Of a DNA stretch of 64,000 nucleotides, positions 43,969 to 53,184 are shown piece after piece (position 1 is the first letter of the stretch; each line of letters starts with the position of its first letter). Under the pieces are notes generated by a model. The model searched no databases. It was not told the origin of the DNA and was given only the letters and a program-made list of their open reading frames with translations. Origin of the DNA: CAWCDJ01 sp963794265 (GTDB taxonomy: Bacteria > Acidobacteriota > Terriglobia > Bryobacterales > Bryobacteraceae); assembly GCA_963794265.1 (NCBI GenBank), contig CAWCDJ010000003.1:248001-312000 (forward strand). The letters run 5' to 3'. Both the position numbers and the translations under genes were made by a program.

Positions 43969-45762
43969 ATGCGCTTGTTGATTCTGCCGGTTCTGCTCGT
44001 CCTTCTGCTTCTACGGCCCCTGCCAGGGGCGGTAGCTCCGTGGCCCACTGACGGCTGGGCTCAATCCACACCCGAAGAACAGGGTATGAACTCCGCGCTG
44101 CTTCAGGCCGGCGACGCCTTCGTCCGCAGCCAGTGCCCAACCCGCTACAGTTTCCTGGTGGTGCGCAACGGCTACCTGGTCTGGGAGCAGTATTACCACG
44201 GCATGAGCAGGGACCGCTACGCGGACGCGATGTCCATCTCGAAGAGCATTCTCTCGCTAATGATCGGACAGGCTCTCGACAACGGCAGCATCGGAAGCCT
44301 CGACCGGAAGATGGCGGACTATTTTCCCGAGTACTTCTCAGCCTCGACCGATGCCCGCAAGCGGCAAATCACCTTGCGCCAGATGTTGACGATGACCGCG
44401 GGCTTCCAATGGGACGAAGTGGCGACCGGCAATAACTGGGTGGCCAGCAAAGATTGGTATCAGTTCGTCATCAATCTTCCCATGGCGGCGAACCCCGGCG
44501 ACGTCTTCGACTACAACACCGGATTGAGTCACCTGTTGGCCGGTGTGCTGAGCCGGGCCTCGGGACAATCGGCGCTGGCTTTCGGCACCCGGAACTTATT
44601 CGAGCCCCTCGGAATTAGTAACTTCCGCTGGGATACGGATCCCCGGGGGAATTACATCGGCGGCTTCCACATGTATTTCACCTCGCGGGATCTGGCTAAG
44701 TTCGGGTATCTCGCGCTGCGGAAGGGTTTCTGGGAAGACCGGCAACTTGTCTCTCGGTCCTGGGTCGAAGACTCTACATCGTTCCACATATCCTACGCCA
44801 GCGACATCACCATCGGTGACTACGGTTACCATTGGTGGGTGCGGCCCCAGTGGGGTTACAACGCCTACATGGCAGCTGGATATGGCGGGCAGTACATTTT
44901 TGTGGTTCCGGGGCTGGACCTGATCCTGGTATCGACTGCGGACACCACGGGTGACACGATCGACCGCCACATGCAGGCTTTCAACCTGCTCACGCAATAT
45001 GTGATTCCGGCTATCCAGTCGATCACGGAGCCTTATATCACCGGCGAACCGCAGGTCGATGCCGTGGTGAACGCGGCGAGTTTTTCCGGAGGACTGGCGG
45101 CGGGAGGGTGGTCGGCGATCACCGGCAGCCACCTTTCCAGTACGACCCGGGCCTGGAACGAGGACGATATCGTGGGCGGCAACCTGCCGGTTCAATTGGA
45201 TGGCGTGAGCGTGACCGTCGGCGGCAAGCCGGCGTATGTGGGGTACGTGAGCCCGCAGCAAGTGAACGTGCTGGTGCCCGCCGGGATTGCGGCGGGCGAT
45301 GTTACGGTAAGCGTGACGAGCGCGCCCGGCCATTCCGGAGCCGCAACATCCACGCTGGGCGATGCCGACCCCGCGCTGTTTCTCTGGAACGGCAGGTATG
45401 CCGTGGCGCAGCACGCGGACTATAGCGATGTTGGAATGCCGGGAATGTTTCCGGGTATCCCGACCACCCCGGCGAAGCCGGGCGAGACGATTCTGCTCTA
45501 CGGCACGGGCTTCGGCGCGACCGCACCGGCTAGCGGCGTGGGCGAAATCGCGCGGCAGGCGAACCCGCTACCTTCTCTGCCGGTAGTCAGTGTCGGCGGC
45601 CTGCCGGCCGTGGTGGAGTACGCCGGCATCCCTCAGGGAGGGGTGGGACTCTATCAGATCAATGTGCGGGTGCCGGAGTCTGCCGCGGACGGCGACCTGC
45701 CGGTCTCGCTCTGCTACGGAGACACGACGGCGCCGGTCGCGTACCTCACGGTGCGGCGCTGA
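43969..45762 (+). CDS. Secreted serine hydrolase (beta-lactamase class C-like) with TIGR03437 C-terminal domain
   Basis: A 597-residue protein from the ATG at 43969, where a strong signal peptide (RLLILPVLLVLLLL) begins. Residues 40-350 are a class C beta-lactamase/esterase-type serine hydrolase with S89-x-x-K92 (MSISKSILS) and a Tyr motif at Y182 (FDYNTGLSHLL). Residues about 360-597 match the TIGR03437 C-terminal domain described in Solibacter (VVNAASF … GGKPAYVGYVSPQQVNVLVP … ILLYGTGFG … QINVRVPESAADGDLPV). The same domain ends the two proteins at 59549-64000. The substrate may be an ester or peptide at the cell surface. Confidence 0.88.
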   Translation: MRLLILPVLLVLLLLRPLPGAVAPWPTDGWAQSTPEEQGMNSALLQAGDAFVRSQCPTRYSFLVVRNGYLVWEQYYHGMSRDRYADAMSISKSILSLMIGQALDNGSIGSLDRKMADYFPEYFSASTDARKRQITLRQMLTMTAGFQWDEVATGNNWVASKDWYQFVINLPMAANPGDVFDYNTGLSHLLAGVLSRASGQSALAFGTRNLFEPLGISNFRWDTDPRGNYIGGFHMYFTSRDLAKFGYLALRKGFWEDRQLVSRSWVEDSTSFHISYASDITIGDYGYHWWVRPQWGYNAYMAAGYGGQYIFVVPGLDLILVSTADTTGDTIDRHMQAFNLLTQYVIPAIQSITEPYITGEPQVDAVVNAASFSGGLAAGGWSAITGSHLSSTTRAWNEDDIVGGNLPVQLDGVSVTVGGKPAYVGYVSPQQVNVLVPAGIAAGDVTVSVTSAPGHSGAATSTLGDADPALFLWNGRYAVAQHADYSDVGMPGMFPGIPTTPAKPGETILLYGTGFGATAPASGVGEIARQANPLPSLPVVSVGGLPAVVEYAGIPQGGVGLYQINVRVPESAADGDLPVSLCYGDTTAPVAYLTVRR

Positions 45763-45781
45763 TCTCCAACGGAAGGCCCGC

Positions 45782-46279
45782 TTACTCCGCTCCCGCCCCG
45801 GCGGCAGCGCCGAAGGATTGCAGTGCGAGATAGCTGAGGCCGAAACGCCGGATGTTCTCCAGTTGCCGCTCGAATCCGTCCTGGTGCCCCTCTTCGTCTC
45901 CTACCAGCCGCTCGAAGAGTTGCTTCGATACCGCATCGGCGTTGGCGCCGCAGGCTTGGGCGGCCTGGTTGTAGTCGCGGACGCTCGCCTGTTCCATCTC
46001 GATGGCTCTGGCTAGAATGGCTGCGGGGTCGGTGATCGTCTCGACCGGGGCGGACACCGCCATCTGGACATCGCCTTTCAGGAACAGAATCCGTTCAGCC
46101 AGGGCTTCCACGTGGCCCATCTCCGCGATCGCCGTGCGCTTGAACAGATTCGCGAAGGGTGCAAAGCCCTGATCGTCCAGGTGAAAGTGAAAGTACATGT
46201 ACTGGTGGACAGCCGCCAGCTCGTCCCCAACCGCCTTATTCAGTAACGCGATGCTCTGCTCGTTATTCACGATAATCAT
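45782..46279 (-). CDS. bfr: Bacterioferritin
   Basis: A 165-residue ferritin-like protein. The di-iron ferroxidase ligands align with Bfr: E20, E53, H56, E96, E129 and H132. M54 corresponds to the haem-binding Met of bacterioferritin. It should store iron as a 24-mer and detoxify peroxide. The ATG at 46279 has GGAG almost touching it, so a GTG three codons later (46270), with better spacing, may be the real start. Divergent from comM and convergent with the serine hydrolase gene. Confidence 0.9.
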   Translation of the reverse strand: MIIVNNEQSIALLNKAVGDELAAVHQYMYFHFHLDDQGFAPFANLFKRTAIAEMGHVEALAERILFLKGDVQMAVSAPVETITDPAAILARAIEMEQASVRDYNQAAQACGANADAVSKQLFERLVGDEEGHQDGFERQLENIRRFGLSYLALQSFGAAAGAGAE

Positions 46280-46393
46280 CTCCGATATACCATTGTAGTG
46301 CCGGGCGCCCGGTTTTCTGCGGAAGCTTGCCGATCTTCATCGCGGCCAGCCCCCGGCATAACGTATACTCGTTTCAAAGGGCCTTCACATCTT

Positions 46394-47914
46394 ATGGCGC
46401 TGTTCAAAACACGCAGCGCCGCCGTTTATGGCATCGATGCGCACCTGATCGATGTCGAAGTCGACATGTACTCGTCAGGCTCGGCGCGCGACTTCGTCAT
46501 GGTCGGTATGCCGGATACCGCGGTTCGCGAGAGCCGCGAACGCATTAAATCGGCGCTCCTCAATTCGGGGTTCGGCTATCCCAACAAGGCCGTTACCATC
46601 AATCTCGCTCCCGCCAACGTGCGCAAGGAAGGCGCGGGTTTCGATCTTCCGATGGCGCTCGGAATCCTCGGTGCCATGGGCGCGGTCCAGGCGCTCGACC
46701 ACCATATTCTGGTGGGAGAACTCTCGCTCGATGGCGCCATACGGCCCGTGCGGGGGGCGCTTTCGGTGGCCGTCTGCGCCCGCGACCAGGGCATTCCGAA
46801 CCTCATTCTTCCGGCTGAGAACGCGGCGGAGGCCGCGGTCGTGGCAGGCGTCCAGGTCTACGGAATGCGCCATCTGGCCGAGGTAGTGGCGCTGCTCTCG
46901 CGGCCGGGCGAGTTCGCGCCGGCGGTTCCGAACGGGAACGGCAGCGCCGCGGATTCCGCGACGGCGCCGGACTTCCTCGACGTTCGCGGGCAGACCATGG
47001 CGAAGCGTGCGTTGGAAGTGGCCGCGGCGGGGGCCCATAACATTCTGCTCATCGGTCCCCCCGGATCCGGAAAAACCATGCTGGCGAAACGCTTCGCCGG
47101 CATCCTGCCTCCGCTCATTTTTACCGAGGCCATCGAAACCACCAAAATTCACAGCATCGCCGGCCTTCTGAAGAGCGGAGGCGGCTTGTTGCACGATCGG
47201 CCGTTTCGCAGTCCGCATCACACCATCAGCGACGCGGGCTTGATCGGCGGCGGCGTCGGCATGCCCCGGCCGGGCGAAGTCAGCCTGGCGCACCACGGGG
47301 TCCTGTTTCTGGACGAGTTTCCCGAATTCCCGCGGGACGTCCTCGAAATGCTCCGGCAGCCGCTCGAGGATGGCTGCGTCACAATTGCGCGGTCGCAGAT
47401 GACGCTTTGCTTTCCCTCGGCATTTATTCTGATGGCGGCCATGAACCCGTGCCCGTGCGGTTTTTATGGGGACACCACCAGGGAATGCCGGTGCACGCCG
47501 GCCATCATCCAGCGCTACCTCGGCAAGATCAGCGGCCCGCTGCTCGACCGCATCGATATCCACGTCGAGGTTCCCGCCGTGCCGTATAAGGAACTGCGCG
47601 GACCTTACACCTCGGAATCCTCGGCCGAAATTCGCGCGCGCGTCGAGCGGGCCCGCGCCATCCAACAGGCGCGCGGATACTACAATTCCGGAATGCCCAG
47701 CCGCATGATCCGGAAGCAGTGCGCGCTCGACGAATCCGGTGAGCGCACGCTCGAGATGGCCGTACGGCGCATGGGTCTCTCCGCCCGCGCGCACGACCGG
47801 ATCCTCAAAGTCGCCCGCACCGTGGCCGATCTCGCGGAATCCGCCTCCGTCTCCGCCAAACACGTCGCCGAAGCCGTGCAGTACCGCAGCCTCGACCGCA
47901 ACTACTGGAATTGA
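46394..47914 (+). CDS. comM: ComM/YifB-family AAA+ ATPase (Mg-chelatase-like)
   Basis: A 506-residue protein. It has an N-terminal ChlI domain (FVMVGMPDTAVRESRERIKSA … INLAPANVRKEGAGFDLPMA), a central AAA+ domain with Walker A GPPGSGKTML and Walker B LFLDEFPEF, a zinc-type Cys cluster (NPCPCGFYGD, CRCTP) and a C-terminal Mg-chelatase domain (YNSGMPSRMI … RAHDRILKVARTVADL). Family members promote branch migration during natural transformation. AAGGG lies about 13 nt before the ATG at 46394. Confidence 0.93.
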   Translation: MALFKTRSAAVYGIDAHLIDVEVDMYSSGSARDFVMVGMPDTAVRESRERIKSALLNSGFGYPNKAVTINLAPANVRKEGAGFDLPMALGILGAMGAVQALDHHILVGELSLDGAIRPVRGALSVAVCARDQGIPNLILPAENAAEAAVVAGVQVYGMRHLAEVVALLSRPGEFAPAVPNGNGSAADSATAPDFLDVRGQTMAKRALEVAAAGAHNILLIGPPGSGKTMLAKRFAGILPPLIFTEAIETTKIHSIAGLLKSGGGLLHDRPFRSPHHTISDAGLIGGGVGMPRPGEVSLAHHGVLFLDEFPEFPRDVLEMLRQPLEDGCVTIARSQMTLCFPSAFILMAAMNPCPCGFYGDTTRECRCTPAIIQRYLGKISGPLLDRIDIHVEVPAVPYKELRGPYTSESSAEIRARVERARAIQQARGYYNSGMPSRMIRKQCALDESGERTLEMAVRRMGLSARAHDRILKVARTVADLAESASVSAKHVAEAVQYRSLDRNYWN

Positions 47915-47929
47915 GGCGCGCCCGCGGGA

Positions 47930-47945
47930 TGTCCGATTTCGGACA
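47930..47945. promoter_or_regulatory. Operator-like palindrome upstream of the FtsX/MacB permease
   Basis: TGTCCGA-TT-TCGGACA has 7-bp perfect arms and a 2-bp centre, placed 46 bp before the permease ATG and just after the comM stop. Its length and symmetry suit a dimeric regulator. Confidence 0.55.
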
Positions 47946-47991
47946 GGACAACCCGAAACCGCACACGCTGTGAGTGCACGAGGGCAATAGA

Positions 47992-50499
47992 ATGAGGCGC
48001 TTACCGCTAGCCCACGAATTGCACTCTTCAGTCACTGCCATGCGAACCTTCTTCCAGGATTTTCGATTTGCGCTGCGCATTCTCTCCGGACACCCGGGTA
48101 CTGCCGCAGTTGCCGCGCTGACGCTGGCTCTTGGGATCGCTTCCACGGCCACGGTATTCAGCTGGATCGATGGGCTGCTCCTGCACCCGTTCCCAGGCAC
48201 GGCGCGAAGCGAAGAACTGGCCGTGCTGGAGATGTCCATTCCGAGCGCGCCCAACGGCGGGACGTCGGTCTCGTGGCTGGATTACACCGATTATCGCGAC
48301 CACCTGAAACTGGCGCGGGGCATCACTGTCCAGCGCTACGCCTCCATGAGTATCGGCGATGCCGAGAGCTCGCGCCTGGCGTGGGGCGAAATGGTGTCTG
48401 CGAATTACTTCGAAGTGCTCGGAGTGAAGCCGCTGGTGGGCCGCATGTTTGTCCCGGGCGAGCGCGGCGATACGCCCGGCGCCTACCCGGTGACGGTGAT
48501 CAGCGAACGGTTGTGGCGCAGTTACTTCCACTCCGACCCCCGAATCATCGGGAAAACGCTGCGAGTGGACCGCGTGCCGATGACCGTGCTGGGCGTGGCG
48601 CCGCGCGTCTTTCACGGCACCGCTCCGGCGATGCTGATGGACATCTGGGTGCCGGCCTCGATGAGCGTGCAACTCGGGCTCGAGGGTGACAGCCTGTTCA
48701 AGGATCGCGATTACCGCGACTTTTCTTCCATGCTGGTCCGGCTGAAGCCGGGCGTCTCGGTGGCGGCGGCGCAAAGCGAAGCTTCGGCCCTGGCGGCCGG
48801 CCTGGCCAAGGCTTACCCGAACACGAACCGCGGAGTTTCAGCCACGATTCTTCCTCCGTGGCTGGCGCATTCCGGCACGGGCGATCTGCTGCTCTCGCCC
48901 CTGCGCATCCTCATGGCGGTGTCGCTGGTGCTGTTGCTGATTGTGTGCGCCAATGTCGCCAACCTGCTGCTGGCCCGCTCGGTGATCCGCCAGCGGGAGT
49001 TCGGGGTTCGCATCGCGCTGGGTGCGTCGCGGTGGCGCGTGGCCCGCCAACTCATGACGGAAACCCTGCTGCTGGCCGCTCTCGGCACGATTGCCGGCAT
49101 TCTGCTGCTCGCCTGGATGTGGAGCGCGCTGCTGGTTTTGATACCCGACGTCGGCCTGCCGATCGCGCGCGACTTCGCGCTCAACGGGCGCATCGTGGCC
49201 TATACGGCGCTTTGCTGCGTGTTCTGCACCCTCATCGCCGGAGCCGCGCCGGCGCTGTTTTCGGCGGGCACCAGCCTCAACGAGGTCCTCAAAGAGGGCG
49301 GACGCAGCGGCAGTACCGGCACGGCTACGCACCGCACGCGCAGTTTGCTGGTGATCGCGGAAGTGGCGCTCGCGGCGATCGCGCTGGTGGGTGCCGGGCT
49401 GTTCGCCCGCAGCTTCCGGAATATCAGCCGGATGCACCCGGGGTTCGACAGCAACAACGTCCTGTTCGGCCGGTTCTTTATGGATGGTACGGGATTTTCC
49501 GGCGCGCAGCAGGGTCAGTTCGCGCTCCGCCTGCGCCAGAACCTCGAAGCCCGGCCCGGCGTTCAGAGCGTGAGCTATTCGGATTCCGTACCGCTCGCCT
49601 CGCCCAACGGAGCTTACGACCGTGTGGATCCGGAAGGCTATGCGCGCGCCCCCGGCGAATCCCTGGAGGTCAATCGAGCCCGGGTGGCCCCCGGATATTT
49701 CGCGCTGATGCACATTCCCCTGCTGGCCGGCCGTGACTTCGCCGAAACGGACGGTCCCAAGGCGCCGCCGGTCCTGATCGTCAATCAGACCTTTTCCCGG
49801 CGCTATTTCCATACCGAATATCCGGTGGGGCGCCGCGTCAAGCTGTTCGGGAAATGGACGGAGGTAATCGGCCTGGCGCGCGACAGCAAGTACTTCAGCC
49901 CGGCGGAAGCGCCGCGACCGTATTTCTACCTGTCCTTCCTTCAACTGCAATACCAACTGCGGGAACTGGACTATTTCGTTCGGACCGACGGCGACCCGGT
50001 GCTGGCAATCCCCACCCTGCGCCACGTGGTGATGGCTACCGATCCGGCGGCATCCTCGTTTCATCCGGTGGCCCTCTCCGAGTACATCACGATCGCGCTG
50101 TTTCCGCAGAAAGTGGCGGCCAGCCTGATGGCCGCGCTGGGCGCCATGTGCCTGTTCCTGGCGGCGCTGGGGCTCTTCAGCGTGATGTCCTGCGCAGTGA
50201 ATCAGCGGGCGAAGGAGATCGGCCTGCGGATGGCTATGGGGGCGCGCCCCAGCAACGTGATCGGCATGGTGGTGCGGCAGGGAATGGCGCTGGTGGCCAC
50301 CGGGCTTGTCGTGGGAATCGGCGTCGCCTTTGCGCTGGCCCGCCTGATTTCGGGCATGCTCATTCACGTGAGCGCGACCGACCCTCTTACTTTCGGCGGC
50401 GCCGCGCTGTTTCTGGCGCTGGTCGCCCTCGCCGCCACCTGGTTGCCCGCGCAACGAGCCACCCATGTGGACCCGATGATCGCACTGCGGCAGCAGTAG
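47992..50499 (+). CDS. MacB/FtsX-type permease, acidobacterial orphan (ADOP) type
   Basis: An 835-residue membrane protein with an N-terminal helix, a MacB periplasmic core domain (about 60-270), an FtsX domain (about 300-430), a second periplasmic core (about 470-700) and a second FtsX domain (about 715-830). This duplicated layout, without a partner ATPase gene, is the 'acidobacterial duplicated orphan permease' family (TIGR03434). Typical stretches are VRIALGASRWRVARQLMTET and GLRMAMGARPSNVIGMVVRQ. The ATG at 47992 has GAGGG 8 nt upstream; an ATG at 48040 (MRTFFQDFRFALRIL) is an alternative. Confidence 0.92.
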   Translation: MRRLPLAHELHSSVTAMRTFFQDFRFALRILSGHPGTAAVAALTLALGIASTATVFSWIDGLLLHPFPGTARSEELAVLEMSIPSAPNGGTSVSWLDYTDYRDHLKLARGITVQRYASMSIGDAESSRLAWGEMVSANYFEVLGVKPLVGRMFVPGERGDTPGAYPVTVISERLWRSYFHSDPRIIGKTLRVDRVPMTVLGVAPRVFHGTAPAMLMDIWVPASMSVQLGLEGDSLFKDRDYRDFSSMLVRLKPGVSVAAAQSEASALAAGLAKAYPNTNRGVSATILPPWLAHSGTGDLLLSPLRILMAVSLVLLLIVCANVANLLLARSVIRQREFGVRIALGASRWRVARQLMTETLLLAALGTIAGILLLAWMWSALLVLIPDVGLPIARDFALNGRIVAYTALCCVFCTLIAGAAPALFSAGTSLNEVLKEGGRSGSTGTATHRTRSLLVIAEVALAAIALVGAGLFARSFRNISRMHPGFDSNNVLFGRFFMDGTGFSGAQQGQFALRLRQNLEARPGVQSVSYSDSVPLASPNGAYDRVDPEGYARAPGESLEVNRARVAPGYFALMHIPLLAGRDFAETDGPKAPPVLIVNQTFSRRYFHTEYPVGRRVKLFGKWTEVIGLARDSKYFSPAEAPRPYFYLSFLQLQYQLRELDYFVRTDGDPVLAIPTLRHVVMATDPAASSFHPVALSEYITIALFPQKVAASLMAALGAMCLFLAALGLFSVMSCAVNQRAKEIGLRMAMGARPSNVIGMVVRQGMALVATGLVVGIGVAFALARLISGMLIHVSATDPLTFGGAALFLALVALAATWLPAQRATHVDPMIALRQQ

Positions 50500-50509
50500 A
50501 ATCCCGCGC

Positions 50510-51808
50510 TTACCGGGCTTCCTTCACGGAGTCGGTGCGCGCGAAGTACAGGCCTACGGCGCGATCGATGTTGGCCCGGGTCATGCGCACCGGACGCCCT
50601 TCGTACTCGGTGATAGCCTTCACCAGCTTGTAAACGTCTACCGGGTAGCACGCCCGCAGATACTGCGCCCCGGCGGACGCGCAACGCTCGCGGAGATACT
50701 CGGCGCAGCCGGGCTCGCAGGGCACCTGGAAGTGCTGCATCACCCGCATGAAGATCTGGTCGAAGACGTCGCTGCTGACGTTCTCTACCAGGATCTTGGT
50801 TTGGATGCGCCGCAGGAAGGCTTCGTCCGCCAGGTCCTTGGGGTCCAGGTTGGTCGAAAAGACCACCATCAGTTCGAACGGCACCTGGAATTTCATGCCC
50901 GACGCCAGCGTGAGATAGTCGACGCGCCGGTCGAGCGGCACGATCCAGCGGTTCAACAACTCGCGCGGCGTAAGCACCTGCCGGCCGAAGTCGTCGATGA
51001 TCAGGATGCCGTTGTTCGCCTTCATCTGGCAGGGTGAGATGAAGACGTGCGTGCTCTCGTCCAGCCGTAGCTCCAGCATGGCCGCGGATAGCTCGCCGCC
51101 CACCGTGATGCAAGGCCTGTGGCAGCGCACCCAGCGCGGGTCGAGCATTTCGTCGTCCGCGGAATCCACCAGACGGTGGACCACCGGGTCGAACACCGTG
51201 ATGATGTGGCCATTGACCTCCACCGCGTACGGCACCAGCACGCTGTCCCGGTAGATTCTCAGGATGCGCTCCGCGATGCTGGTCTTGCCGTTTCCGGTTC
51301 CGCCATAGAGGAACAGGGACTGGTGGCCGATCAGCGAGGGGCCCAACTGATCCAGCAGCCCGTCCGGCAGCACCAGGTCGCTGAACGCCTGCCGCAGGCT
51401 TTCGCGGCTCAGGCGCACTTCGGGAACCTGCGCTTTCACCACCGAATGGTATTCCTGAATCGAGACCGGCGCCGGGCCCACATACTGGCAGATCTCGTTC
51501 CGCGCGGTGGCCTGCGTGCGTCCGGCGCTCGTAAGGCTGAACGCGTAGTCGTTGCCGACCATGCCTTTGACTTCGAGGAGCTGTTGCTGCCGAAACTGGT
51601 GGAACAGCATCTCGAGCAACGGAAACGAAAGCTTGAGGGTATCGTGAAGCGCCGCCAGGTTGGCCGAACCGTGCAGCCATAAGTACCGCAGAATCAGGTC
51701 GCTGACGATCGAGCGGGGGATCCCCAAATCGTCCACGCGATCGGGAATGATGGGGCGCGCCGGTTGCGCGGCGGCCGCCGTATCCGTGCCGTTGGCTGCT
51801 GTAAACAT
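50510..51808 (-). CDS. AAA ATPase with N-terminal winged-helix-like domain
   Basis: A 432-residue cytoplasmic ATPase. An N-terminal winged-helix-like region (about 25-110) precedes an AAA domain with Walker A GGTGNGKTS (169-177), a Walker B-like GILIIDDFG, sensor VVFSTNLDPKDLAD and an arginine region (DEAFLRRIQTKI). Such ATPases are found scattered in Acidobacteria and Proteobacteria with no agreed role. It lies upstream of nothing else on this strand and 89 bp after the pil-type run, so it may be separate from it. A TATAGT about 25 nt before the ATG could be a -10 element. Confidence 0.8.
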   Translation of the reverse strand: MFTAANGTDTAAAAQPARPIIPDRVDDLGIPRSIVSDLILRYLWLHGSANLAALHDTLKLSFPLLEMLFHQFRQQQLLEVKGMVGNDYAFSLTSAGRTQATARNEICQYVGPAPVSIQEYHSVVKAQVPEVRLSRESLRQAFSDLVLPDGLLDQLGPSLIGHQSLFLYGGTGNGKTSIAERILRIYRDSVLVPYAVEVNGHIITVFDPVVHRLVDSADDEMLDPRWVRCHRPCITVGGELSAAMLELRLDESTHVFISPCQMKANNGILIIDDFGRQVLTPRELLNRWIVPLDRRVDYLTLASGMKFQVPFELMVVFSTNLDPKDLADEAFLRRIQTKILVENVSSDVFDQIFMRVMQHFQVPCEPGCAEYLRERCASAGAQYLRACYPVDVYKLVKAITEYEGRPVRMTRANIDRAVGLYFARTDSVKEAR

Positions 51809-51897
51809 AGGTGCTCACCCGCACTATACAGCAGCCCTAGCCGCTGAAACAGTACACAAAAGGTTAGCGGCAAACCGCTCCCGGGCGGCTCCGGGGC

Positions 51898-53184
51898 TTA
51901 CCGCGGAATCGTGGTAGGCGAGGGCGGCGCGCCCGGACTCTGTCCGAACGGATTCCCGGCTGGTTGTCCGAACGGGCTCCCGGAGGGTTGTCCCACCGGT
52001 GTGCCCAATTGGCTTCCCGGCGTGCTGCCCAATTGCGAGGCGGGCGTGCCTTGCGCGCCCTGCAACGGATTGGGCGGAGCCCGATATTTACTGTAATCGA
52101 AAACGTATTCCCAATCGCCGTAATTGGTGTGGTCGTTGTAGACCATGATGCTGTCTTCGTCGGCTTTGCTGGCGACCCCGGCAATGCCGCCGCCCATCGC
52201 CGCCTGGTTGGTGGTCGGCATTCCGCCCGGCCGCGGCTGCGTCAAAATCTGCTGGATCATCGCCGCCGCCGCATTCTGCGCTTGGGGGTTCATACCCGCC
52301 TGCTGCCCACCCGTCATCATTCCGGGAGCCGCGCCCGGCATTCCGGGGACGCCGCCGGCCATCGGATAGCCGGCCGGGGGGGCGCCGGTCTGCGAATTCA
52401 TTGCCTGTCCCGGATAGGCGCCGCCCGCCGTCCCCTGGGTAGTAGGCTGGGAGCCGATTCCATAACCTCCGCCCACGTAGGAGCTCCCGCCGATGGAGTT
52501 TGCATTGGCCGAGGCATTCGACGAGCCGGATTGCCCCGGCGCCTGGACGCCGCCCATCCCCGGGAGGCCCGGTGGACCTCCGGGAATGCCCGATGGCGGG
52601 CTCCCCATGGTGCCCGGCGCGCCGGAGTTGGGCTGGCCATTAAACCCGGGGTCGCCGCCCGGCATGTTGGATGCGCCCGGCATGTTGGATGCGCCCGGCG
52701 CTGTCCCGCCTTCACTCGAGCGCCGCCGGTTGGCCAGCGCCACTCCGCCCTGCGCCCCCGCCGCCGGAGTCTGGCCGATCCCGCCCAGGTCGGCCACATA
52801 CTGGCCCGAGTTGCCCGTCTGGTCTTTGTCGTCTTTCTTTTTCTGCTTGGAATCGACGGAATCCGTCAGCATCCCGTTCTGGATGTGGACCAGGCGCCAT
52901 TCGTCCTTTCCCGTCATGGGGTCGATGTAGCGCCGCCGCAGGAAGCGCCGGTTGTTCAAGCTCTCCAATTCCTCAATGCGCGCCGGGTACCGCTTGTTGG
53001 TGGTATAGAAAACCTGGATCGCGCGCTTGTATTGTTCGCCGCGCTCGATCAGCAACTGCTCCTTCTGCCGCTGCGCCTCGAAAGCGATGCGCGGTATCTC
53101 CATATACAGCGAAATCGCGATCGCCGCCGCCATCAGGAACACCAGCAGCAGCACGAAACCCGATTCCCGGCGGCGGCGTTTCAA
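51898..53184 (-). CDS. Pseudopilin-like protein with long Gly/Pro/Asn-rich domain
   Basis: A 428-residue protein with a basic leader, then G9-FVLLLVFLMAAAIAISLY: a type IV prepilin/pseudopilin N-terminus. The Glu at mature position 5 is missing, as in tip pseudopilins of the GspK kind. Residues 28-120 resemble a GspG/GspK helix and globular start (QLLIERGEQYKRAIQVFYTT … RYPARIEELE). Residues 135-345 and 365-428 are Gly, Pro, Asn, Gln and Ser-rich low-complexity sequence with repeated GQP/GTP units. It starts with TTG at 53184, overlapping the preceding stop (TTGA). It may form a fibre tip or a surface-exposed extension. Confidence 0.7.
   Translation of the reverse strand: MKRRRRESGFVLLLVFLMAAAIAISLYMEIPRIAFEAQRQKEQLLIERGEQYKRAIQVFYTTNKRYPARIEELESLNNRRFLRRRYIDPMTGKDEWRLVHIQNGMLTDSVDSKQKKKDDKDQTGNSGQYVADLGGIGQTPAAGAQGGVALANRRRSSEGGTAPGASNMPGASNMPGGDPGFNGQPNSGAPGTMGSPPSGIPGGPPGLPGMGGVQAPGQSGSSNASANANSIGGSSYVGGGYGIGSQPTTQGTAGGAYPGQAMNSQTGAPPAGYPMAGGVPGMPGAAPGMMTGGQQAGMNPQAQNAAAAMIQQILTQPRPGGMPTTNQAAMGGGIAGVASKADEDSIMVYNDHTNYGDWEYVFDYSKYRAPPNPLQGAQGTPASQLGSTPGSQLGTPVGQPSGSPFGQPAGNPFGQSPGAPPSPTTIPR
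52663..52698. repeat. Two 18-bp tandem repeats in the pseudopilin-like gene
   Basis: CATGTTGGATGCGCCCGG occurs twice head to tail and encodes the repeated GASNMP unit. It shows length variation by slippage in the low-complexity domain. Confidence 0.85.

Noticed and set aside
46301..46312. CCGGGCGCCCGG palindrome upstream of comM and bfr as an iron-regulator site
   Set aside because: It does not look like a Fur or DtxR box, and short GC palindromes are frequent at this base composition.
46365..46375. GTATACT as a -10 promoter element of comM
   Set aside because: No -35 element lies at an acceptable distance.
52663..52698. CRISPR-like repeat
   Set aside because: Two adjacent in-frame copies without spacers inside a low-complexity coding region; a slippage repeat explains them.
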